DNA of 11,219 nucleotides from an uncultured Leucobacter sp. Lineage in GTDB: Bacteria; Actinomycetota; Actinomycetes; Actinomycetales; Microbacteriaceae. Within the stretch, counting starts at the first letter, position 1; each line of letters opens with the position of its first letter. Shown here one piece after another: positions 1 through 6,418 of the stretch. The notes below the pieces were generated by a model. It searched no databases. It was not told the origin of the DNA and was given only the letters and a program-made list of their open reading frames with translations. The DNA lies in the NCBI GenBank assembly GCA_945952575.1, contig CAMFIY010000058.1:1-11219 (forward strand), written 5' to 3'. Made by a program: the position numbers and the translations under genes.

Positions 1-1441
1 CCGCGGCGATGGGCTCGGCCCCGCGCGTCGCGACGACCAGCGCGGGACGGGAGTCCAGCCGTTCGTGCGGGTGCTCGCCGTCGCTCAGTACGACTCTCGC
101 GCCGCTGAACTGCTGCTCGAACTGCTCGACCGTGCGCTGGGAGCCCATCCCCCGCCGCTCGAGCCGGCGCCCGCCGCACTCCGAGCAGGACCAGGCGGTC
201 GCGCTCGTGCCGCACCACCGGCAGGCGGCCGCTCCGACCGAGCGGAATCCGATCGGGCCGCCGCATGCGCGGCATCGGGCCAGCTCGCCGCAGTCGAGGC
301 ACACCGCGACGGGCGCGTAGCCCGGGGTCGCCACCTGCACCAGCACCGGCCCTCGCCGCAGCCCTTCGCGTATGGCGCGCGCGGCGAACTCGGGGAGGCG
401 CCCGGCGAACGCATCCGGCGCCACCGAGGCGTCCGCGTGCACGACCCGTGTGCGCCGCGCCGGATGCCGCTCGGCCTGCACATACCCGATGTCGACCAGC
501 CGCTGGACCTCCGCGCTCCGGGAGTGGGCGGCGAAGCAGAGGCCGGCCCCCGACTGCTCGGCGCGCATCAGCGCCGCGTCCCGGGCGTGCGCATAGGGGG
601 CGAGCGGTTCCGCCAGCAGCGGATCGCCGTCATCCCAGACGAGGATCGCGCCGAGGCGGTGCGCCGGCGCGTAGACGGCTGAGCGGTTGCCGAGGATCAC
701 GCGCGGCCGGTCATCGCGCGCGCGCAGGAAATTCGCGTAGCGCTCCCCGTTCGACTGGCGCGCGTCGACCCGCACCACGTCGGTATGGCCCAGCGATTCG
801 AAGGCGTCGCGCAACTGGTCGAGATCGCGGTAGTCCGGCGTCACGACGATCACGCTGCGCCCGGTGGCGAACACGGCGAGCGCCGCGCGTGCGAGGCGCA
901 CGGCGTAGCCGCCGACCCATTCGCCCGTACCGAGACGCTCCGGTCCGTGCGACACGGTGACGCAGAGTCGCGCCCCACCGACCAGCAGCTGGGCAAGCTC
1001 GTGCTCATCGTCGCCGAGGCCCGGACCCGGCTGCCCGGCCCCGGTCTCCGCTGCGGCCAGGTGCGCCTTCTCGACCCGCACCATCCGCTGCGGGATGGCG
1101 AGGCGCAGGATGTCCCCGGCCGACCCTCCGGCGCGATCCGCGACCGCTCTGGCGAGTCGCCAGACCTCCGGCGCGAGCTGCGGCACCGGGCCCACGATCT
1201 CGGCGATCGGCTGCAGCGAGCCAGCGAAATCGCTGCGTTCGGCGAACTCGATCACATAGCCGTGGCTGTGCCGCGACTGCGACCGGAACGGCACCCGCAC
1301 ACGCTGACCGAGCTGCAGCTCGGCCGCGAGATCCTCGGGCACCGCGTAGTCGAAGAGGTGGTCGAGCTGCGGCAGCGACGAGTCGAGCAGCACGCGGGCG
1401 ACCCGCCGCTCGCCCGGCCGTTCGGCGACGAACTCCGGCAC
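1..1441 (-). CDS. priA: Primosomal protein N' (PriA), actinobacterial type, C-terminus off window
   Basis: PriA recognises stalled or collapsed forks and starts replication restart. About 480 N-terminal residues are visible. The start reads RVARVLLDSSLPQLDHLFDY, typical of the PriA DNA-binding domain. Four CxxC pairs at about residues 381/384, 390/393, 407/410 and 419/422 form the two-zinc module, followed by ALVVATRGAEP. The helicase core is degraded. No GxTGSGKT Walker A is seen (about residues 160-175 read VSHGPERLGTGEW), and the usual DEEH box is WDDGD at 269-273. This fits actinobacterial PriA proteins, which are known to lack recognisable helicase motifs, so it probably acts as a scaffold rather than an ATP-driven helicase. 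The start chosen is GTG, 17 bases after the metK stop; no ATG or other GTG lies just upstream in frame and its ribosome site is weak. It is probably co-transcribed with metK. The C-terminal third is missing only because of the window edge. Confidence 0.93.
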   Translation of the reverse strand, partial: MPEFVAERPGERRVARVLLDSSLPQLDHLFDYAVPEDLAAELQLGQRVRVPFRSQSRHSHGYVIEFAERSDFAGSLQPIAEIVGPVPQLAPEVWRLARAVADRAGGSAGDILRLAIPQRMVRVEKAHLAAAETGAGQPGPGLGDDEHELAQLLVGGARLCVTVSHGPERLGTGEWVGGYAVRLARAALAVFATGRSVIVVTPDYRDLDQLRDAFESLGHTDVVRVDARQSNGERYANFLRARDDRPRVILGNRSAVYAPAHRLGAILVWDDGDPLLAEPLAPYAHARDAALMRAEQSGAGLCFAAHSRSAEVQRLVDIGYVQAERHPARRTRVVHADASVAPDAFAGRLPEFAARAIREGLRRGPVLVQVATPGYAPVAVCLDCGELARCRACGGPIGFRSVGAAACRWCGTSATAWSCSECGGRRLERRGMGSQRTVEQFEQQFSGARVVLSDGEHPHERLDSRPALVVATRGAEPIAA

Positions 1442-1458
1442 CTCGGTCTCGGCTTTGC

Positions 1459-2649
1459 TCAGAGCCCGGCGGCGGCGCGCAGCTCGGCCACCCGCGGGGT
1501 CGCCTCCCAGGTGAACTCCGGCAGCTCGCGGCCGAAATGGCCGTAGGCGCTGGTCTGCGCGTAGATCGGGCGGATCAGGTCGAGGTCTCGGATGATCGCG
1601 AGCGGGCGCAGGTCGAACACCGCGCGTACCGCGGCCTCGATGCGATCGAGCGGAACGGCCTCGGTGCCGAAGGTCTCGACGTACAGCCCCACCGGGTGCG
1701 CGCGTCCGATCGCGTAGGCCACCTGCAGCTCGGCACGCCGGGCGAGCCCGGCGGCGACCACGTGCTTCGCGACCCAGCGCATCGCGTAGGCCGCTGATCG
1801 ATCCACCTTCGAGGGATCCTTGCCGCTGAAGGCGCCGCCGCCGTGACGGCTCGCGCCGCCGTAGGTGTCGATGATGATCTTGCGGCCGGTGAGACCGGCG
1901 TCGCCCATGGGTCCGCCGACGACGAAGGGGCCGGCCGGATTGATGAACAGCTCGGCGCCGGAGCTCGCCAGCTCGACCCGGTCGAGCGTCGGACGGATGA
2001 CCTCGCGCTCGATCCCGTCGCGGAGCTCGGCTTGCGAGACGCCGCCGGCGTGCTGCGTGGAGACGACGACGGCCTCGATGCTCACCGCGCGGTCGCCGTC
2101 ATAGCCGACGGTGACCTGCGTCTTGCCGTCGGGGCGCAGGTAGGGCAGCACCCCGCTCTTGCGGACCTCCGTGAGCCGCTCGGCGAGGCGGTGCGCCAGC
2201 CAGCTCGGCAGCGGGTGGAGCTCGGGCGTCTCGTCGGTCGCGTAGCCGAACATGATGCCCTGATCTCCGGCTCCCTGCAGGCTGAGCGGATCGGCCTCGG
2301 CGCCCTCCCGCACCTCGAGCGAGGCGTCGACGCCGCTCGCGATGTCGGGCGACTGCTGGCCGATCGAGACCGAGACGCCGCAGGAGGCGGCATCGAAGCC
2401 CATCTCGCTGGAGGTGTATCCGACCTCGCGGATCGCCTCGCGCACGATCTGCGGGATCTCCACATAGGCCTCGGTGCGGACCTCGCCAGCGACGTGGACG
2501 AGGCCGGTCGTCGCCAGGGTCTCGACGGCGACGCGCGCCGCCGGATCCTCCGCGAGGATCGCGTCCAGGATCGAATCGCTGATCCGGTCGCAGATCTTGT
2601 CGGGGTGGCCCTCGGTCACCGATTCCGAGGTGAACTGTCGCAGCGTCAT
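1459..2649 (-). CDS. metK: S-adenosylmethionine synthetase (methionine adenosyltransferase)
   Basis: Cytosolic enzyme that makes S-adenosylmethionine from methionine and ATP, releasing phosphate and diphosphate. At 396 residues it has the normal full length. The N-terminus has FTSESVTEGHPDK with His15 and Asp17 for ATP/Mg binding. The first signature GAGDQGIMFGY begins at about residue 126. The glycine-rich loop GGGAFSGKDPSKVDRSAAY lies around 269-287 with Lys277. Further conserved segments are GRKIIIDTYGG and the C-terminal IGRAHPVGLYVETFGT. The ATG is preceded by AAGGAG at 2658-2663 with an 8-base gap, which fixes the start. It lies downstream of rpoZ, separated by a strong hairpin, and just upstream of priA. 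No clear separate promoter is seen between the hairpin and the start, so read-through from rpoZ or a weak promoter must supply it. Confidence 0.98.
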   Translation of the reverse strand: MTLRQFTSESVTEGHPDKICDRISDSILDAILAEDPAARVAVETLATTGLVHVAGEVRTEAYVEIPQIVREAIREVGYTSSEMGFDAASCGVSVSIGQQSPDIASGVDASLEVREGAEADPLSLQGAGDQGIMFGYATDETPELHPLPSWLAHRLAERLTEVRKSGVLPYLRPDGKTQVTVGYDGDRAVSIEAVVVSTQHAGGVSQAELRDGIEREVIRPTLDRVELASSGAELFINPAGPFVVGGPMGDAGLTGRKIIIDTYGGASRHGGGAFSGKDPSKVDRSAAYAMRWVAKHVVAAGLARRAELQVAYAIGRAHPVGLYVETFGTEAVPLDRIEAAVRAVFDLRPLAIIRDLDLIRPIYAQTSAYGHFGRELPEFTWEATPRVAELRAAAGL

Positions 2650-2694
2650 CCGCAGGTCTCCTTCAGGCTGTACGGGTGCGGCCCGGCATGAAGA

Positions 2695-2736
2695 AGGCGC
2701 CGGATGCCTGACTACGAATCAGGCTATCCGACGCCT
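2695..2736 (-). terminator. Strong hairpin between rpoZ and metK: terminator or attenuator
   Basis: On the minus strand a nearly perfect stem of about 17 pairs has arms 2719-2736 and 2695-2711, a 7-base loop (2712-2718) and one bulged base. The single mismatch on the plus strand becomes a G-U pair on the minus strand, favouring a structure formed in the rpoZ-metK transcript. It begins about 18 bases after the rpoZ stop and is followed by TTCTTC, a modest pyrimidine tract. It looks like an intrinsic terminator or attenuator at the end of rpoZ. Because metK follows without an obvious promoter, partial read-through is plausible. Confidence 0.68.
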
Positions 2737-2754
2737 CCGACACGGACGGGTGTG

Positions 2755-3093
2755 TTACTCCGCGTTCTCCTCGAGCGCGGGATCGGTCGGCTCGATGGCC
2801 GCCGCGAGCTCGGCGCCCTCGAGCGCGGTCTCCGCCGACTCCGGCGCGCGCGGGGTCATGACGAGCTTGCCCTCGACGATCTCGTGCAGCGCGGTCGTCA
2901 GCGGCTTGTCGTCGACGGATGCGTCGACCAGCGGGCCGACGTTGTCGAAGAGGTTGCCGTCGTGCAGATCGGTGTAGTAATCGTTGATCTGCCGCGCGCG
3001 CTGCGAAGCGAAGATCACCAGGGCGTACTTCGACTCCACCTTCTCGAGCAGGTCGTCGATGGGCGGGTCGATGATGCCGTTCACCTGGGACAT
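2755..3093 (-). CDS. rpoZ: DNA-directed RNA polymerase omega subunit
   Basis: Omega is the small subunit that helps fold and assemble the beta-prime subunit of RNA polymerase. The 112-residue product begins MSQVNGIIDPPIDDLLEKV and continues with SKYALVIFASQRARQINDYY, the conserved omega core that contacts beta-prime. It then has a GPLVD segment and an acidic, low-complexity C-terminal tail. An in-frame ATG nine codons upstream (3118-3120) is open, but the ATG at 3091-3093 matches the family N-terminus and is preceded by AAGGAG at 3103-3108 with a 9-base gap, so the shorter form is chosen. Actinobacteria usually have gmk just upstream of rpoZ and coaBC between rpoZ and metK; neither is present here. 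A TAGGAT box 31 bases before the start could be its promoter. Confidence 0.96.
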   Translation of the reverse strand: MSQVNGIIDPPIDDLLEKVESKYALVIFASQRARQINDYYTDLHDGNLFDNVGPLVDASVDDKPLTTALHEIVEGKLVMTPRAPESAETALEGAELAAAIEPTDPALEENAE

Positions 3094-3123
3094 ATGGCGA
3101 TTCTCCTTCGCTAGAACCACATC

Positions 3124-3152
3124 ATCCTATCCCACGATCCCTGTGCGTCCCA
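3124..3152 (-). promoter_or_regulatory. Candidate rpoZ promoter
   Basis: On the minus strand TAGGAT (3124-3129) matches the TANNNT pattern of an actinobacterial -10 box. A poor -35 candidate, TGGGAC (3147-3152), lies 17 bases upstream. Transcription from here would give a leader of about 24 bases containing the rpoZ ribosome site. It lies after the stop of the preceding minus-strand gene, so rpoZ need not depend on that gene for expression. Confidence 0.45.
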
Positions 3153-3165
3153 GCGGCGCACGGGT

Positions 3166-3831
3166 TCAGCCCAGCAGCGTGCGGATCAGCACGTCGCCGC
3201 GCGGCGTCGCGAGGCGTCTCCAGGTCAACGTGGCGCTGAGGCGCACGGGCGCCTCGGCGCCGCCCGGATCCGGCGAGCGGAGGAACCCCATCGCCTCCGC
3301 GGCGAACGCGGCGGCGGCGGGAATCCCGGGGGCGATCTCGCTCCCCCAGACCTCGCGCCGCACCCGGCCTACGAGCGCCTCGCCCGGCGCGTCGGGAAGT
3401 GCGTCGGCGATCCTGCGCATACCGGCCTCGGCGACCCGGGCGAGCGAGGCGCCGTCGACCGCGCCCAGCGGGCTCCAACCGCCGGCGGGCGGCAGGATCC
3501 CGGCCCAGGCGGCGGTGACCTCGTTCTCCGGCGTCTCGAGGCGGAGGCTGACGATCCCCATTCGGGCGAGCCGGTCGAGCAGGGCGCGCCCGGTCACCAC
3601 GAGATCGATCGGTTGCTCGGGATCCCGAGCCAGGGTGAAGGAGCGCAGCACCAGGACGACCGGGACCTGATCCATGATCCCCTCGGGCGCCTGCGTGCAG
3701 CCGAAGACCGCGAGCACCGGTCCGCGGGACACGAGCCTCACCTCCGATCTGCCGACGCGGGAGAGCCGCTCGAGGTAGATCCGCAGGTCGTCCCGGCTGG
3801 CGTGATCGGCGAGGTCCAGTGTGAAAGGCAT
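3166..3831 (-). CDS. Conserved hypothetical protein, function unknown
   Basis: The 221-residue product begins MPFTLDLADHASRDDLRIYLERLSR. I do not recognise a named domain, though the N-terminal style resembles uncharacterised Microbacteriaceae proteins I recall. It is soluble-looking, with no signal peptide or membrane segment. An N-terminal stretch of strand-like character (VRLVSRGPVLAVFGC, VPVVLVLRSFTL) is followed by an alternating helix-rich C-terminal half with an Ala/Gly-rich region (PGIPAAAAFAAEAMGF). No catalytic motif is evident; single Cys at about residue 44 (FGCT). The frame stays open far upstream, but those codons lie in the opposite-strand thioesterase and are not credible. The start is ATG 3831 or GTG 3837, both directly after a TAGGCT box, suggesting leaderless translation. 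It is divergent from the thioesterase gene and 72 bases upstream of rpoZ. Confidence 0.8.
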   Translation of the reverse strand: MPFTLDLADHASRDDLRIYLERLSRVGRSEVRLVSRGPVLAVFGCTQAPEGIMDQVPVVLVLRSFTLARDPEQPIDLVVTGRALLDRLARMGIVSLRLETPENEVTAAWAGILPPAGGWSPLGAVDGASLARVAEAGMRRIADALPDAPGEALVGRVRREVWGSEIAPGIPAAAAFAAEAMGFLRSPDPGGAEAPVRLSATLTWRRLATPRGDVLIRTLLG

Positions 3832-3838
3832 CGCCACG

Positions 3839-3844
3839 AGCCTA
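3839..3844 (-). promoter_or_regulatory. Candidate -10 box for leaderless hypothetical gene
   Basis: TAGGCT on the minus strand fits the TANNNT -10 pattern and ends 7 bases before the ATG at 3831. A transcript starting at the usual distance would begin at or near the start codon. No Shine-Dalgarno sequence precedes that codon. Both points favour a leaderless mRNA. Confidence 0.45.
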
Positions 3845-3858
3845 CTGACCCCCGTGGA

Positions 3859-3864
3859 TAGACT
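3859..3864 (+). promoter_or_regulatory. Candidate -10 box for the acyl-CoA thioesterase gene
   Basis: TAGACT fits a -10 hexamer. Transcription would begin near 3871, giving a leader of about 24 bases that includes the strong AGGAGG ribosome site at 3884-3889, 5 bases before the ATG. No convincing -35 box is seen. It lies about 15 bases from the opposite-facing -10 candidate, so the two divergent promoters would be very close. Confidence 0.4.
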
Positions 3865-3894
3865 GAAGCCGTCGACCGATGACAGGAGGCTCCC

Positions 3895-4764
3895 ATGACC
3901 GGTGTACCCGAGCTCGGCGAGATGCTGGCGGTCATCGACTCCGAGGCCCGGACGGTCGACGATATCTTCACCGGCCCCGCGCTGCCGACTCCGCACGGCC
4001 GATCGTTCGGCGGGCAAGTGCTCGGCCAGGCGCTGACGGCGGCGGGCGCCACCGCGCCCGAGGGGCGGCAGCTGCACTCGATGCACGGCTACTTCCTGCG
4101 CCCGGGCGACTCCGAGCAGCGCATGACCTTCGACGTCGCGCGACTCTACGACGGACGCTCCTTCTCGACCCGTCGGGTCCAGGCCTATCAGCGCGGCGAG
4201 GTGCTGATGTCGATGATTACCTCGTTCCAGGAGCCCGATGAGGGTATGGAGCATCAGGATCCCTACGACGTGGCGGGAACCACTCCGCCGGAGGAGCTGC
4301 CCACCGTGTGGGAGAAGTACGGGCACCTCGCCGACGGCGGGCGGGCCTCCTGGGTGCTCGACCGGCCGTTCGACATCCGCTACGTGGATCCGGACATCCT
4401 GCTCCGGGTCGAGGAGCCGACGAGCCATTCGCGCGTCTGGCTGCGCAGCCGGGCGCCGCTGGAGGGCGGCCAGCTGCTGCACTCAGCGGCGCTGGCGTTC
4501 GCGAGCGACTACCTCCTGGTCGAACCGGTGATGCGCCGGCACGGCATCCCGTGGGCCACCCCCGGGCTGCGCGCTGCGAGCCTCGACCACGCCATGTGGT
4601 TCCATCGTCCGTTCCGCGTCGACGAGTGGCTGCTCTACGTGCTCGACACCCCCACCTCGCAGGGCGGGCGCGGGCTCACCTTCGGCCGCTTCTACGATCG
4701 TGCGGGCGAACTGGTGGCGAGCGTCGCCCAGGAGGCCATGATCCGGCGCCCGGACGGGTTCTAG
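3895..4764 (+). CDS. tesB: Acyl-CoA thioesterase II
   Basis: Hydrolyses acyl-CoA to free fatty acid and CoA, probably in the cytosol on medium- or long-chain substrates. At 289 residues it is the usual length for this double hot-dog family. The N-terminal hot-dog has HGRSFGGQVLGQAL (about 34-47) and LHSMHGYFLRPGD, with YDGRSFSTRRVQAYQ. The C-terminal hot-dog has ASLDHAMWFHRPF with Asp231, the Ser/Thr cluster DTPTSQGGRGL at 251-261, and SVAQEAMIRRP with Gln279. Asp, Ser/Thr and Gln correspond to the known TesB catalytic triad. AGGAGG sits 5 bases before the ATG. The stop is shared with the convergent SRAP gene in a CTAG. No fatty-acid genes adjoin, so the physiological substrate cannot be inferred from context. 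Confidence 0.94.
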   Translation: MTGVPELGEMLAVIDSEARTVDDIFTGPALPTPHGRSFGGQVLGQALTAAGATAPEGRQLHSMHGYFLRPGDSEQRMTFDVARLYDGRSFSTRRVQAYQRGEVLMSMITSFQEPDEGMEHQDPYDVAGTTPPEELPTVWEKYGHLADGGRASWVLDRPFDIRYVDPDILLRVEEPTSHSRVWLRSRAPLEGGQLLHSAALAFASDYLLVEPVMRRHGIPWATPGLRAASLDHAMWFHRPFRVDEWLLYVLDTPTSQGGRGLTFGRFYDRAGELVASVAQEAMIRRPDGF

Positions 4765-5486
4765 AAGAGCGTCGGCTGCGCGGGTTCGGGCGGATCCTGC
4801 GTCCGATCCGGGCCGAGGATCCCGGCAGCGGCATCCCCGTCGAGCGGGAGCACGGCGTGCGAGAGCTCCTCGGAGGCGGCCAGTGCCCGCGCCACGAGCC
4901 CAGCGTCGCCGACCCGCCTCGGATCGAGCCACTCCTCGTGCATGTCGGCGGGCAGGATCAACGGCATCCGCGGATGGGTCCGTCTGGGCGCCCCGACGGC
5001 GTCTCTCGTCACCATCGAATAGCTGACGAGCGTCCCATCCTCATCCGGCGCCACAGGAGCCGTTATCGCCGCGATCGCGAACGGACCCTGATCCGGCAGC
5101 CCGAAGAGGCGCTTCTGCTCCAGGTACCAGTCCGCCGGCAGCAGGGCCCGTCGCTGGAACGGCTCGCGCCAGCTGCGCAGCAGCTTGTCGTCGCGTGAGT
5201 TGAACGCGCTGTACTCCGCCGGTCGCCCGGCGACATGGAGCCACCACCAGCCGAGCGAGAGCTCGCGCTCGCCCCCGGGGGCGTGGATCACCGGGTTCAG
5301 ATTGCGCGCGAGCCGGCCGGTGATCCTGGCCCGGCCGCGGTGCGCCGCGGACCACGCGGTGAGCGCGTCGCCGGCACGACCGGCCCCCTCTGCCCCGCCC
5401 GCCGCCGAGGCGGAGAAGCGGACCCGGCTCCCGGTCAACCGCGCTCCGATCTCCTCGACCGCTCGAATGCCATAGCTCCCGCACAT
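4761..5486 (-). CDS. SRAP-domain protein (HMCES/YedK-like), divergent
   Basis: SRAP proteins form a thiazolidine crosslink through Cys2 with abasic sites in single-stranded DNA, shielding them from cleavage. The 241-residue product begins MCGSYG, so Cys2 is exposed once the initiator Met is removed. Other active-site counterparts are present: FNSRDD with Asn96 (family N-A-R), ALLPADWYLEQ with Glu123 (family PADGFYEW), and THPRMPLIL with His171 (family H-x-RMP-x-IL). The usual RYN-x-APTQ segment is not recognisable and the family RWGLIP stretch reads LGWWWLH, so this is a divergent member. The frame is open 16 codons further upstream, but family proteins start at MCG. A TACGCT -10 candidate 6 bases before the ATG suggests leaderless translation. 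It is convergent and stop-overlapping with tesB. Biochemical activity is inferred. Confidence 0.88.
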   Translation of the reverse strand: MCGSYGIRAVEEIGARLTGSRVRFSASAAGGAEGAGRAGDALTAWSAAHRGRARITGRLARNLNPVIHAPGGERELSLGWWWLHVAGRPAEYSAFNSRDDKLLRSWREPFQRRALLPADWYLEQKRLFGLPDQGPFAIAAITAPVAPDEDGTLVSYSMVTRDAVGAPRRTHPRMPLILPADMHEEWLDPRRVGDAGLVARALAASEELSHAVLPLDGDAAAGILGPDRTQDPPEPAQPTLF

Positions 5487-5634
5487 GCGATCAGCGTAGC
5501 CGCGCCGCGCGAGCGTCTCGCGGCGGACACACATAAGCCGCCGTGACGGCTCGATTCACCAAGCTGCCGTTGTCGCCCGGCGGATGTTCCGGTTGGGTGG
5601 GAAGCGCACGGAACGCAGCAGGAAGGGCGGCAGC
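5487..5634. other. Divergent intergenic region between SRAP and racemase genes
   Basis: These 148 bases separate two oppositely directed genes and must hold both promoters. The SRAP side has a TACGCT box. On the racemase side no convincing -10/-35 pair stands out. A short inverted repeat AGCCG/CGGCT (arms 5536-5540 and 5547-5551, 6-base spacer) is a possible operator, but in such GC-rich DNA it could be chance. No small gene is supported here. Confidence 0.4.
5493..5498 (-). promoter_or_regulatory. Candidate -10 box for leaderless SRAP gene
   Basis: TACGCT on the minus strand matches TANNNT and lies 6 bases before the ATG at 5486. That spacing would put the transcription start at the A of the start codon. 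No ribosome-binding sequence is present, in keeping with a leaderless mRNA. Confidence 0.45.
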
Positions 5635-6324
5635 ATGCGCACCATCGGCCTCATCGGCGGCATGAGCTGGGAATCGACCGCGGTCTACTACCGTGAGGCG
5701 AACGAGATGGTCCGGGATCGGCTCGGCGGCCTCAACTCGGCCAAGATCCAGCTCGCATCGCTGAACTTCCAGGAGATCAGCGAGCTTCAGAACGCCGCGA
5801 AGTGGGAGGAGGCCGGCGAGGTGCTCGCCGCGAGCGCACAGGACCTCGAACGCGCCGGGGCCGACATGGTGCTCATCTGCACCAACACGATGCACCTCCT
5901 CATCGACCAGGTGCAGGCGGCCGTCGACGTGCCGGTGCTGCACATCGGCGACGTCACCGCCGAGGCGGTGCTCGACCGCGGGCTGCGCACGGTCGCCCTG
6001 CTCGGCACGGCGTTCACCATGGAGAAGGACTTCTATCGCGATCGGATCGCCGCGCACGGGATCGAGGTCATCGTCCCCGGCGAGGCGGATCGCGCCGAGA
6101 TCCACCGCGCGATCTTCACCGAACTGGCCGTGGGCGTCGTGAGCGACGAGACGCGTGCCGGGTTCCGGGAGATCATCGGTCGGCTGATCGCCGAGGGCGC
6201 CGAGGGAGTGATCCTCGGCTGCACCGAGATCGAGTTGCTGATCGGCCAGTGCGACAGCCCGGTGCCGGTCTTCCCGACCGCGCGATTGCACATCGAGGCG
6301 GCGGTCGAGCGCGCGCTGGCCTGA
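5635..6324 (+). CDS. Aspartate/glutamate racemase family protein (YgeA-like)
   Basis: Cofactor-independent amino-acid racemase family; members interconvert L and D forms of aspartate, glutamate or other amino acids by two-base chemistry. The 229-residue product starts MRTIGLIGGMSWESTAVYY, a signature of the aspartate racemase/YgeA branch. LICTNTMH carries Cys82-Thr83, where the first catalytic position lies, and LGCTEIELL carries the second catalytic Cys196. Each half of the pseudo-symmetric fold is present and the length is typical. The frame is open for 17 codons upstream, but the family N-terminus and a GGAAGG site about 9 bases before ATG 5635 set the start. The stop codon lies at the foot of a 10-base-pair inverted repeat. 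The substrate is not determined by sequence. The neighbouring amino-acid-type importer makes an amino acid likely, as inference only. Confidence 0.9.
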   Translation: MRTIGLIGGMSWESTAVYYREANEMVRDRLGGLNSAKIQLASLNFQEISELQNAAKWEEAGEVLAASAQDLERAGADMVLICTNTMHLLIDQVQAAVDVPVLHIGDVTAEAVLDRGLRTVALLGTAFTMEKDFYRDRIAAHGIEVIVPGEADRAEIHRAIFTELAVGVVSDETRAGFREIIGRLIAEGAEGVILGCTEIELLIGQCDSPVPVFPTARLHIEAAVERALA

Positions 6325-6361
6325 CGTCCGCCGGTCGGCGTCTCCGTCATTCGGCGGACGT
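6324..6361 (+). terminator. Hairpin at the end of the racemase gene
   Basis: A perfect 10-base inverted repeat (arms 6324-6333 and 6352-6361, 18-base spacer) begins at the last base of the racemase stop codon. No T-tract follows, so it may be an intrinsic-like terminator or an mRNA 3'-end stabiliser. Confidence 0.5.
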
Positions 6362-6377
6362 GCGGGCGGCCGGGATC

Positions 6378-6393
6378 TGCTGCAATAGCAGCA
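6378..6393. repeat. Short palindrome upstream of the dehydrogenase gene
   Basis: TGCTGC and GCAGCA (arms 6378-6383 and 6388-6393) flank a 4-base AATA centre, 25 bases before the GTG start of the dehydrogenase. It could be a regulator-binding site or a small leader hairpin. No -10/-35 pair is clear around it, and the function is unassigned. Confidence 0.35.
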
Positions 6394-6418
6394 TCGGTTC
6401 CCGAGCATTGGAGTACGC

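Noticed and set aside
265..960. Long plus-strand open frames across the priA region
   Set aside because: They are extremely Arg/Ala/Pro-rich with no domain. The minus strand encodes PriA with its zinc module through the same bases, and high GC content leaves many antisense frames open.
2706..2724. tRNA-Arg-like anticodon arm: 5-6 pair stem with 7-base loop CTACGAA, where ACG would be the anticodon
   Set aside because: No D arm, T-loop (GGTTCGAATCC-like) or acceptor stem surrounds it, and the stem extends well beyond an anticodon arm. It is better explained as the rpoZ-metK terminator hairpin read on the opposite strand.
3143..3161. Small inverted repeat GTGCG/CGCAC after the unknown gene as its terminator
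   Set aside because: Only 5 pairs with a 9-base loop and no T-tract; in such GC-rich DNA this is expected by chance and it overlaps the rpoZ promoter candidate.
3832..4482. Long upstream extension of the 3166-3831 gene, open for over 200 codons antisense to tesB
   Set aside because: The composition is that of an antisense shadow of tesB, which has full family motifs. A -10 box sits just before ATG 3831.
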